A DNA stretch of 64,000 nucleotides, taken from contig NZ_CP132910.1 of NCBI RefSeq assembly GCF_030846775.1, positions 3,971,001 to 4,035,000 of the forward strand, given 5' to 3'. Source of the DNA: Geothrix sp. 21YS21S-2. GTDB taxonomy: Bacteria; Acidobacteriota; Holophagae; Holophagales; Holophagaceae. Below the pieces are notes generated by a model. The model was not told the DNA's origin and did no database searches. It worked only from the letters and a program-made list of their open reading frames with translations. Position 1 is the first letter of the stretch; every line of letters starts with the position of its first letter. Below are positions 26,626-36,345 of the stretch, piece by piece. The position numbers and the translations under genes were made by a program.

Positions 26626-27383
26626 CCCCAGGCCAGGCACCTCAGGCTCATCGTCGCCAGCTGCCACCCGTCGAAGACGGTGCGCACGGGCCCGTCCGCG
26701 GCGCCCATGGCCACGAAGAGCGGATCCAGGTGCTCCGTCGTGGCGGCGGCCCTCCGGCTCTGGGGCCAGGCCCGGCGGTGGTCCAGCAGCTCCTCCCGGC
26801 GGCCGTCCCCGAGCCGCTCCAGGAACCAGCGCTCGGCATCCAGGGCCCAGGTTTCCGCCTGCCCATCGGGAGCGGCCCAGTCCACCAGGCTCAGGTTGTG
26901 CACCAGCCCGCCGCTGGCCAGGATCAGGATCCCCTCCTCCCGGAAGGCGCGCAGGGCCTCGCCCAGGGCCACGAGGTCCGGCGGGGCGGCGCGCGGCAGG
27001 CTCACCTGGACCACCGGGACGTCGGCCCCGGGGAACAGGTGGCGCAGCACCGCCCAGGCCCCGTGGTCCAGGGGGCGCAGGGGGTCGGCCTCCGCGCCCA
27101 GGGCCGCGGCCGCCCGGGCCGCGAGGTCCAGGTCGCCCGGGGCGGGGTAGTCCAGGGCGTAGAGCTCCCGTGGGAATCCGCCGAAGTCGTGGAGCACCCC
27201 GGGCCTTCGGCTGGAGGTCACCCGCAGGTCCGGGGTCTGCCAGTGCGCCGAGACCACCAGGACCGCCCGGGGCCGCTCCGGCAGGCCTGCCGCGAACGCG
27301 CCCAGGGCCCGGGCATAGGCGGAGTCCCCCAGGGCGAGCATGGGGGAGCCGTGGGAGACGAAGAGGACAGGCTGGGTGCGCAT
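26622..27383 (-). CDS. 4,5-DOPA dioxygenase extradiol-like protein (YgiD/DODA family)
   Basis: The 253-residue class III extradiol (LigB-type) dioxygenase homologue has the expected metal ligands in VSHGSPM and VLVVSAHWQT, and the downstream conserved ILILASGGLVHNL. Bacterial members are usually of unknown physiological substrate. It overlaps the sirtuin gene end by 4 bp, tail to tail, and the N-terminus is a clean ATG at 27383. Confidence 0.88.
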   Translation of the reverse strand: MRTQPVLFVSHGSPMLALGDSAYARALGAFAAGLPERPRAVLVVSAHWQTPDLRVTSSRRPGVLHDFGGFPRELYALDYPAPGDLDLAARAAAALGAEADPLRPLDHGAWAVLRHLFPGADVPVVQVSLPRAAPPDLVALGEALRAFREEGILILASGGLVHNLSLVDWAAPDGQAETWALDAERWFLERLGDGRREELLDHRRAWPQSRRAAATTEHLDPLFVAMGAADGPVRTVFDGWQLATMSLRCLAWG

Positions 27384-27475
27384 GGCGTTTGAACCTCGGG
27401 GGACGGAGACCGCTCCGCCCGAATTAGATGTTCAAACACCAATCTACGCTCCGGCCTCCTCCGGCGCAATGAAAA

Positions 27476-27694
27476 TCAGTGCAACGCCAGGAACAGGATC
27501 CCGACCCCGATGAGGGCCCCCGCCACGGCATAGACGAGGATGCGTCCGGGGCTCGCCTCCAGGGACCTCTCCAGGCGCGGCAGGCGGGGGTCGCCCCGGC
27601 GTTCGCCGTTCCACTTCCATGTCTGCGGCCCGCGACGGCGCTCCCAGGGGGGAATCTTGGACTTGGGGAGGTTGGGGCCGGGGGTGGGGGGCAT
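27476..27694 (-). CDS. Small hypothetical protein with C-terminal membrane segment
   Basis: A 72-residue product with a proline/arginine-rich N-terminal half and one C-terminal hydrophobic helix (ILVYAVAGALIGVGILFLAL). An AAGGA sequence lies about 9 nt before the start. No family is recognised. A tail-anchored or inner-membrane location is inferred from the helix alone. Confidence 0.55.
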   Translation of the reverse strand: MPPTPGPNLPKSKIPPWERRRGPQTWKWNGERRGDPRLPRLERSLEASPGRILVYAVAGALIGVGILFLALH

Positions 27695-27992
27695 CGGTTA
27701 TGAATCCTTCACGATGGATGGAAGGAAATATATATTATTAATTCATTCGCGCAAGGGCTTTGCCCACGGGGCGAACCCGCCCCTTTCCGGGAAGCGGCCC
27801 AACCCGGCGCCCACCCTCACGTCCGGCCCGGACGCCGCCGCCATCGAGCCAAAGAGGCCGTCATCCCTTTCACATCACCCTCCATCCCTGGCAAATTCAA
27901 TCGCTTATTGCAGCCGGGGTAGGGCGAATGGGCCACTCGCCTGGACCCACTCCGGCAGGAATCAGCCGGGGATGCACAGGGATAGACGGGGA
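27695..27992. other. Non-coding stretch upstream of the group II intron
   Basis: 298 bp with an AT-rich patch at about 27720-27745 that could be a promoter for the minus-strand gene at 27476-27694. I see no gene, tRNA or strong hairpin. The intron 5' end follows directly. Confidence 0.5.
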
Positions 27993-29991
27993 GTGCGCCA
28001 GGCCAAGCCTGGGCGAGGAGGATGGATGACCTAAGACAGACTGAAACCTCGCAATGGAGCCCAGCGGGGAGGCAGCAAGCCCCGCCCGGCAAAGCTGGCC
28101 AGCAGCCGGAACCGAGTCTTGCGTGGGGAAGGGCGACCGACCTCGTGAAGCGTAGACAGGGAGTGCATGGGCCGTGTGATGGAGCCCCGAAAGCATCCAA
28201 CCGTGGGAGTCGACGCCGTTCTCCGATCGGAAGACAGCACCCGAAGGTCGCAAGGGCCTGACCGTAGGGTCCCACCGGGGTCATAGAGCAGGGCACGTGC
28301 ACAGGGGTTCCCCAGGAACCTGGGAGATCCAGCCATCTCCGCCAACAACCCAGTGGTGAGGGAAGCCACGTAAAACGAACCCAGGCTCGCCGGGGGGTGC
28401 CGCCCCCGGCGGGAGCGAACAGCCGGCACAGGGCGGTACCGCAAACTGAAGGAAACGAAGGAGCGCGGGAGGGGTGGCCGGAAGTCGGAGCAGCTCATAG
28501 TAGCGATGATCGCGGGGAACCGGGCCGCCGGGACCCGCTGGAGCCAAGGAGCTGCCGGATCACGGAACCGTTGAAGGGAAAGATAATGGGTGCAATGACA
28601 TCCAACAGCGTCTCCACGAAACAACAACGGATCGCAGAACTGGCCAGGATCCACCCGGAGGTGGCTTTCACCTCCTTGGCCTACCACATGGACCTGGACT
28701 GGATGAAGGAAGCCTTCGGGCGCACCCGCAAGGATGGGGCGACCGGGGTGGACGGCGTGACGGGCAAGGAATACGGGGAAAACCTGGAGTCCAACCTCCA
28801 GAGCCTCCTGAACCGGGCTAAGAACGGCGACACCTACAAGGCCCCTCCAGTCCGGAGAACCTACATCCCGAAAGGGGATGGCAGCCAACGCCCCCTGGGC
28901 ATTCCCGCCTTCGAAGACAAGGTCCTGCAAAGGGCCGTGGTGATGGTGATGGAACCGCTCTATGAGCAGGACTTCCTGGACTGCTCCTACGGGTTCAGGC
29001 CCGGGCGCTCCGCGCACATGGCGCTGGAGGCGATTTGGCAGGGGTTGATGGACATGGGGGGAGGCTGGGTGCTTGACGTGGATATCCGTAAGTATTTCGA
29101 TACTTTGGACCACGGGAAGCTGCGGGAAATCCTTGACCTGCGGATGAAGGACGGCGTTCTGAGGCGCCTGATCGGCAAATGGCTCAACGCGGGCGTGCTG
29201 GAGAAAGGATGCATCACGCACCCGGAAACCGGCTCGCCCCAGGGCGGGGTGGTCAGTCCGATGCTCGCCAACATCTACCTCCACGAGGTGCTGGACGTGT
29301 GGTTTGAAAGGGAGGTCAAGCCCCGACTCCGGGGTCGGGCCTTCCTGGTGCGCTACGCGGACGACTTCGTGATGGGCTTTGCCCAGGAGGAGGATGCCAA
29401 GCGGGTTATGGAAGTCCTGCCCAAGCGGTTCGAGCGGTATGGCCTGACGATCCACCCGGATAAGACCCGGCTGGTGGAGTTCTGGAAGCCGAGGGAGCCC
29501 AGGGACCCCAATGGGGGACCAGGCCACTTCGACTTCCTGGGATTCACCCACTACTGGGCCACGGCCAAGAACGGCCGGTGGGTGGTGAAGCGGAAGACCG
29601 CGAAGAGCCGGATGAGTCGGGCGCTCACGAAGATCGGGGAGTGGATGGCCAAACACCGCCACCTCCCGGTGCGCGAGCAATGGCGGACGATCAACCAGAA
29701 ACTGGTCGGTCACTTCAGGTATTACGGGATCACGGGGAACTCCAGGGCCCTGGCGCACTTCCGCTATGAAGTTGGGCGAAGGTGGCGTGGATGGCTCAAC
29801 CGGAGGTCCCAGCGGGCCCGCATGACCTGGGATCGCATGAACAAGCTTCTGGCTCGGTTCCCACTGGCCCCAGCCATCAGTTACGCATCGAAACTACGTC
29901 CTCAGCGACCGTGACGAGGAGCCGGATGCGGTAGTCCCGCACGTCCGGATCTGAGGGGGGCCGGGGGCGCAAGCTCCCCGGCCTACCCGAC
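27993..29991 (+). mobile_element. Group II intron, apparently full length
   Basis: The 5' end GTGCGCC matches the group II GUGYG rule, and the first domain I stem (CGCCAGGC-CAA-GCCTGGGCG) folds as expected. A ribozyme of about 590 nt precedes the ORF. After the ORF, 29919-29951 folds into a domain V hairpin (GCCGGATGCGG with CCGCACGTCCGG). Domain VI, about 29957-29991, is a GC stem with a bulged A and ends in AC. The total is about 2.0 kb. It sits between the small gene at 27.5 kb and glpK, so it breaks no recognisable gene. Confidence 0.9.
28586..29914 (+). CDS. ltrA: Group II intron-encoded reverse transcriptase/maturase
   Basis: 442 residues from the ATG at 28586, preceded by AAGGGAAAG. 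RT blocks are present: RRTYIPKGDGSQRPLGIPAF, SYGFRPGRSAHMAL, the active-site YADDF in FLVRYADDFVMGF, and SPQGGVVSPMLANIYLH. The maturase X/thumb region follows (WMAKHRHLPVREQWRTINQK, FRYYGITGN). It ends ISYASKLRPQRP without an HNH endonuclease domain, so the intron would move by an endonuclease-independent route. All catalytic residues look intact. It helps splice its own intron and reverse-transcribes it into DNA. Confidence 0.95.
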   Translation: MGAMTSNSVSTKQQRIAELARIHPEVAFTSLAYHMDLDWMKEAFGRTRKDGATGVDGVTGKEYGENLESNLQSLLNRAKNGDTYKAPPVRRTYIPKGDGSQRPLGIPAFEDKVLQRAVVMVMEPLYEQDFLDCSYGFRPGRSAHMALEAIWQGLMDMGGGWVLDVDIRKYFDTLDHGKLREILDLRMKDGVLRRLIGKWLNAGVLEKGCITHPETGSPQGGVVSPMLANIYLHEVLDVWFEREVKPRLRGRAFLVRYADDFVMGFAQEEDAKRVMEVLPKRFERYGLTIHPDKTRLVEFWKPREPRDPNGGPGHFDFLGFTHYWATAKNGRWVVKRKTAKSRMSRALTKIGEWMAKHRHLPVREQWRTINQKLVGHFRYYGITGNSRALAHFRYEVGRRWRGWLNRRSQRARMTWDRMNKLLARFPLAPAISYASKLRPQRP

Positions 29992-30050
29992 TGAGATCGG
30001 TCAGGCAGATCCCTGCCGTTGCGGCCTATTCCTCGGACGGGAAGCACACC

Positions 30051-31520
30051 CTAGGACTCCCAGCCCCGGGTGCGCTCCACGGCCTTGCGCCACTCGCCCA
30101 GGAGGGCCGAGCGCTCCGCGGCGGCCATGGCCGGTTCGAAACGGGCCCCTGGACGCCAGTTCTCCGAGATCTGGCCGGAGTCCTTCCAGAAGCCCACGGC
30201 GAGGCCGGCCAGGTAGGCCGCGCCCAGGGCGGTGGTCTCGGTGACCTGGGGCCGCACCACGGCCACGTCGAGGATGTCGGCCTGGAACTGCATGAGCAGG
30301 TCGTTGCGCGAAGCTCCGCCGTCCACCCTCAGCTCCGTGAGCCGGATGCCGGAATCCGCCTCCATGGCGCCGATGACGTCGGCGGTCTGGTAGGCGATGG
30401 ACTCGAGCACGGCCCGGGCGATGTGTCCCCGGCCGCTGCCGCGGGTCAGCCCGAAGAAGGCCCCCCGGGCGCCGGCGTCCCACCAGGGCGCGCCCAGACC
30501 GACGAAGGCGGGCACGTGGTAGACGCCGCCGTTGCCGGGCACGCTGCGCGCCAGGGGCTCCACCTCGGCCGACGAGGCGATGATCCCCAGGCCGTCCCGC
30601 AGCCACTGCACGGCGGCCCCGGCCATGAAGACGCTGCCTTCCAGGGCGTAGGACGTGCGGTCCCCCAGCTTCCAGAGGGTGGTGGTGAGCAGGCGGTTCC
30701 GGCTGGTGGTGGGGCGGTCGCCGGTGTTGAGGAGGAGGAAGCAGCCGGTGCCGTAGGTGTTCTTGGCCATGCCGGGCGCCAGGCAGGCCTGGCCGAAGGT
30801 GGCGGCCTGCTGGTCCCCGGCGATGCCGGCCACGGGGATGGAGCCTCCCAGGAGGCTGGTGGTGCCCACGACGCCGCTGGAGTCCACGACCCGGGGCAGC
30901 ACCTCCCGGGGGATCCGCAGGACCGCCAGGAGCTCCTCGTCCCAGGCGCCGGTGTGGATGTTGAAGAGGAGGGTGCGGGACGCGTTGCTGGGATCGGTGA
31001 CGTGGGCGCCGGTGAGCTTCCAGGTGAGCCAGGTGTCGACGGTGCCGAAGGCCAGCTCACCCCGTCCGGCCCGCTCCCGGGCGCCGGGGACCGTGTCCAG
31101 CAGCCACTGGAGCTTCGTGCCGGAGAAATAGGCGTCCAGCACGAGGCCCGTGCGCTCCTGGAAGAAGTGGGCGAGGCCCTGGGCCTTCAGCTCCTCGCAG
31201 ATGCCGGCGGTGCGCCGGTCCTGCCAGACGATGGCCTTCGCCAGGGGCACCCCCGTGGCCCGGTCCCACAGGACCGTGGTCTCCCGCTGGTTGGTGATGC
31301 CGATGGCGGCGACGTCCGGATTCCCGGCCCGGGCCAGGACCTCCCGGGCCACGTCAAGCTGCGAGGCCCAGATCTCCAGGGCGTCGTGCTCGACCCGGCC
31401 GGGTTCGGGGAAGAACTGCGTGAATTCCTTCTGGGCCACCCCCAGCACCGCGCCCCCCTCGTCGAAGAGGAGCGCGCGGCTGCTGGTGGTGCCCTGGTCC
31501 AGGGCGAGGATGCAGGCCAT
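30051..31520 (-). CDS. glpK: Glycerol kinase
   Basis: This 489-residue FGGY-family kinase phosphorylates glycerol to glycerol-3-phosphate. It has the N-terminal ATPase motif [29 protein letters not shown], the [13 protein letters not shown] segment and the FGGY C-terminal signature region with [20 protein letters not shown]. It starts 3 bp after the acs stop codon and is therefore almost certainly co-transcribed with it. No glycerol facilitator or GlpD is nearby, an unusual partnership for glpK. Confidence 0.95.
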   Translation of the reverse strand: MACILALDQGTTSSRALLFDEGGAVLGVAQKEFTQFFPEPGRVEHDALEIWASQLDVAREVLARAGNPDVAAIGITNQRETTVLWDRATGVPLAKAIVWQDRRTAGICEELKAQGLAHFFQERTGLVLDAYFSGTKLQWLLDTVPGARERAGRGELAFGTVDTWLTWKLTGAHVTDPSNASRTLLFNIHTGAWDEELLAVLRIPREVLPRVVDSSGVVGTTSLLGGSIPVAGIAGDQQAATFGQACLAPGMAKNTYGTGCFLLLNTGDRPTTSRNRLLTTTLWKLGDRTSYALEGSVFMAGAAVQWLRDGLGIIASSAEVEPLARSVPGNGGVYHVPAFVGLGAPWWDAGARGAFFGLTRGSGRGHIARAVLESIAYQTADVIGAMEADSGIRLTELRVDGGASRNDLLMQFQADILDVAVVRPQVTETTALGAAYLAGLAVGFWKDSGQISENWRPGARFEPAMAAAERSALLGEWRKAVERTRGWES

Positions 31521-31523
31521 GGA

Positions 31524-33494
<1,971 letters not shown>

Positions 33495-33587
33495 GATGTC
33501 TCCTGGATGGGGGGGGAGGCTGGGTGGTGGAACATCGTATATCACTTTTTCCACCCAAGACATGTTGAAGTCATTCAAACTTCGGCC

Positions 33588-34055
33588 ATGGAGAATCCCG
33601 CCCCCGCCGAACAGGCCCTTCAACTGCTCTTCAAGAAACTGCACCCCCACCTGGAGGACGTGGCCCACGCCCTGGCCACCGGGGCCGGTCCCAGGGACCT
33701 GGAGCGGCTCCACCAGAAGCTCACCCTCGCCTGCCACCAGGCCTCGGAGGTCCTGGACGGCCTGGCCGCCCAGACCGAAGGCCCCCTTGCCGAGACCCTG
33801 GACACCCTCTCCGCCAACCTGCTCCCGGTGGGCGGAAGCTTCCAGCAACTCCTTATTTTGGTTCAGTTGTGTCTCGAGGAGGCGCCTGCCGACCTCCTGC
33901 CCTTCACGCCGCCCGGCAGCGCAGCGGCCACGGGGTGGGGCAAGCGCATGGTGGCCTTCCTGGCCCGCCTGGAGGATCCCGCCTTCCAGGCCCGGGCCCG
34001 GTGGGCTGCCGTGGACCCTGACCTCGGCGACGAGGCCCTGGCCGGGGATCTATAG
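33588..34055 (+). CDS. Hypothetical cytoplasmic helical protein
   Basis: 155 residues, leucine- and alanine-rich and largely helical, with no signal peptide or membrane segment and no motif I know. It is divergent from acs with 93 bp between starts. Its stop codon lies in the arm of the hairpin at 34050-34091. Codon use matches its neighbours, which supports it being real. Confidence 0.6.
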   Translation: MENPAPAEQALQLLFKKLHPHLEDVAHALATGAGPRDLERLHQKLTLACHQASEVLDGLAAQTEGPLAETLDTLSANLLPVGGSFQQLLILVQLCLEEAPADLLPFTPPGSAAATGWGKRMVAFLARLEDPAFQARARWAAVDPDLGDEALAGDL

Positions 34056-34091
34056 GAGCCTGCCTCCTATTACGTAGACAGGCTCCTATAG
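34050..34091. terminator. Symmetric hairpin that contains the stop codons of two convergent genes
   Basis: 13-bp perfect arms, CTATAGGAGCCTG (34050-34062) and its complement (34079-34091), flank a 16-nt loop. The plus-strand gene ends at TAG 34053-34055 in the left arm. The minus-strand gene ends at 34086-34088 in the right arm. It probably terminates or protects both transcripts. Confidence 0.7.
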
Positions 34092-36212
34092 GACGAACAG
34101 CGTGGTGACCGCGAAATAGGAGGCCATCAGGACCGGCCAGAACGCCCGCTTGACCCAGGCGTTGTCGCCGGCCCGGAGCCCGTGGCCGCTGCCGCGGGCG
34201 TAGGCCAGGGCATCCGCGGAGACCAGGAGGATGAAGGCGTACAGGATGAAATAGTACCATTCGAGGTTCAGCACCCCGCTGGCCACGATGCGGTTGCGGA
34301 TGTTGAACTGGGACACCACCAGGGAGAAGAACAGGGCGATGGTGGTGCGCAGGAAGTTCAGGTAGCTGTAGCCGGTGGCCCTGGTCCAGGGCCCGTCCCG
34401 GCCGACCGTGAGGGTCATCGTGAACAGGAGTCCCGCCACCGCAAGCAGGGGCAGGAACACCATGATGCAAGGCCCCAGCCACTGCCGGCGCATCCGGACG
34501 GACATCACCAGTTCGGGCGACTGCCGTTCCCTCAGGAAGCCTTCGGCCCCCAGGCGGGTGTTGTAGTTTTCCAGGAGGTAGACGAATTCGTTGCCCTCCA
34601 CGTCCCAGCCCGGCAGGCTCAATTCCGGGTCCATGCCCGGGCCGTTCCCGAAGGCCAGGACCGGATAGCTGGCCAGGTCCGGCACCAGGATCTGGTTGCC
34701 GTGGATGGCCTTGGGCCAGATGCGCAGCCTGGCCCGGATGCGGTCGAAGGGGTAGATCCGGGTGCTGTCCAGGTCCGGCTCCACCGTGACCCGGAACGGA
34801 TAGAACTGGACGACCCAGTCCTTCTCCTCCTTCTCGGCGCCCACGCTGATGTCCCCGGCCAGGGCCTCCGGCAGGGTGACCCCGCGCTGCTCCCTGGGCG
34901 TGCCCTTGGGCAGGCGCTGCCAGACCATGCCCGTGATCTTCACCTGGCTGGGACCGGTGATCTCCAGGGTCTGCAGGAGGACCCCCGTCGGGACGAACTC
35001 GGCCTTCACCGCGTCGAGGCCCGCCATCAGCGAGCCGTGGCTCGCCTTGAACCGTTCCAGGCTCAAGGGATCCATCATCTGGATCTCGTTGTCCGGGGGG
35101 GGCGGGGGCGTCGCGTAGGCGAACCGGAACAGCACCCCGATGCCGGCGGCCACCGCCAGGGAGCCCAGGGCCACCGTCCACCAGAGGCTCCACGGCGCCA
35201 GCCATGGACCCTTGAAGGCCAGGAACAGGAGCACCCACGCCAGGGCGACGGCCAGGGTCACGATGCGCAGCACCTGCCTGTTCAGGTCGGAGGGCGCGAG
35301 CTTCAGGTCGTCCTTGAAGAGAAGCACGCAGGCCGACCACCCGGCGGATGGGACCGGTTCCAGGAACGTGATCCCGTCCTGCCCCGTGGCCAGGGCGAGG
35401 GTTTCGGCATGGCCGGCGCGCCCCTTGAGCGCGCACTCCGCCAGGTAGGCCTGGGCCGGGTCCCCCCTCTCCTTGGCCAAGGCCGCCAAGGTCCTGCCCT
35501 CCCTCACCCGTTCGGGCAATGGGAAGGCGATGAAGGCCGTGCGGGCCGACAGGAGGAAGGCGTACCCCTCGTGACCCATGCCCAGGTCCTGGAGCCGTTT
35601 CTGCAGGTGGGCCAGGGACACCTCCAGGCGCACCAGGCCCGAGGGGGCGGCGGCCCCGGGCAGGCGGAACGGTTCGAGGTAATCCACCAGAAAGGCCTTG
35701 CCGTCGGTGGACCGGTGGGGTTCCGTCCAGGCGGGCCCGCCCTGGTCCGGCTTGAACCATGGTTTGAGGGTGTAGTCCCCCTGGCGCCCGTAGTCGTAGA
35801 CCCGCAGCGGGCCATGGTCGCGGGCAGCATAGGGGGCGAACCGGGCCGGTTCCCCGCCCCGTGCGCCGGGCTGGAACAGCACGCCCATCCGGGCGATGCT
35901 GGGCGGCGCCTGGTCCAGGGCCGGGCCAAGCCTCGCCCCGATCGCCTCCGGGGCGAGCCGGCCGTCTTGCAGATCCGTCACCAGGCCGTGGGCCACCTGC
36001 GCCAGACTGGCGAGCTCCTCGTCGATGGCCTGGGCGGTGCGCCTTGCCCCCGCCTGGCCTGCGGCCACGGCCAGGGCCTGGAGGGCCCGGGTCTCCTGCT
36101 GGACCCGCCGGATGGCGAGGCCCAGCAGCAACCCCATCAGGCCCGCCAACCCGCAAGCCGCCGTGAAGATCCGGCGGGGGGTCAGAAGGCGAAGCAGGAG
36201 GGGAGGGGGCAT
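34086..36212 (-). CDS. Cache-domain protein fused to a pentameric ligand-gated ion channel-like module
   Basis: 708 residues from the ATG at 36212. Order: TM (about 14-36); extracytoplasmic double-Cache-like domain (about 40-310; VYDYGRQGDYTLKPWFKPD, GKAFLVDYLEPFRL); two TM segments (314-333, 341-366); a beta-sandwich (376-572); four C-terminal TM segments (579-601, 614-640, 651-671, 687-708). The sandwich and last four helices match the Cys-loop/pro-loop receptor plan: IYPFDRIRARLRIW (486-499, the PFD signature), an arginine-rich entry with Pro-rich M1 (MRRQWLGPCIMVFLPLL), M2 YLNFLRTTIALFFSLVVSQF, and M4 at the extreme C-terminus. Inferred role: ligand-gated channel or receptor in the inner membrane. 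The start lacks a good ribosome binding site. Confidence 0.65.
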   Translation of the reverse strand: MPPPLLLRLLTPRRIFTAACGLAGLMGLLLGLAIRRVQQETRALQALAVAAGQAGARRTAQAIDEELASLAQVAHGLVTDLQDGRLAPEAIGARLGPALDQAPPSIARMGVLFQPGARGGEPARFAPYAARDHGPLRVYDYGRQGDYTLKPWFKPDQGGPAWTEPHRSTDGKAFLVDYLEPFRLPGAAAPSGLVRLEVSLAHLQKRLQDLGMGHEGYAFLLSARTAFIAFPLPERVREGRTLAALAKERGDPAQAYLAECALKGRAGHAETLALATGQDGITFLEPVPSAGWSACVLLFKDDLKLAPSDLNRQVLRIVTLAVALAWVLLFLAFKGPWLAPWSLWWTVALGSLAVAAGIGVLFRFAYATPPPPPDNEIQMMDPLSLERFKASHGSLMAGLDAVKAEFVPTGVLLQTLEITGPSQVKITGMVWQRLPKGTPREQRGVTLPEALAGDISVGAEKEEKDWVVQFYPFRVTVEPDLDSTRIYPFDRIRARLRIWPKAIHGNQILVPDLASYPVLAFGNGPGMDPELSLPGWDVEGNEFVYLLENYNTRLGAEGFLRERQSPELVMSVRMRRQWLGPCIMVFLPLLAVAGLLFTMTLTVGRDGPWTRATGYSYLNFLRTTIALFFSLVVSQFNIRNRIVASGVLNLEWYYFILYAFILLVSADALAYARGSGHGLRAGDNAWVKRAFWPVLMASYFAVTTLFVL

Positions 36213-36305
36213 GTCCGGGCAGAAGGAAGGTGCCAAACTATGGGGCTGCCGGCTGAGCCTGTCAAAGCAAAAGTATGAATAGTTTGTTAATTCTTGGTTT
36301 GACGT

Positions 36306-36324
36306 TGCCTCACGAAGTGAGGCA
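36306..36324 (+). promoter_or_regulatory. Short hairpin in the leader of the oligopeptidase gene
   Basis: An 8-bp stem (TGCCTCAC with GTGAGGCA) with a GAA loop lies 22 bp before the ATG, in an otherwise AT-rich promoter region (36270-36300). It could stabilise the mRNA or act as a weak control element. Confidence 0.35.
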
Positions 36325-36345
36325 TCCTGCCACCTGGAGGCCATC

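Noticed and set aside
26622-27383. LigB aromatic-ring-cleavage pathway enzyme
   Set aside because: No companion catabolic genes; the stand-alone DODA/YgiD group fits better.
27695-27992. tRNA or terminator as the group II intron target
   Set aside because: I found no cloverleaf or T-tailed stem abutting the intron 5' end.
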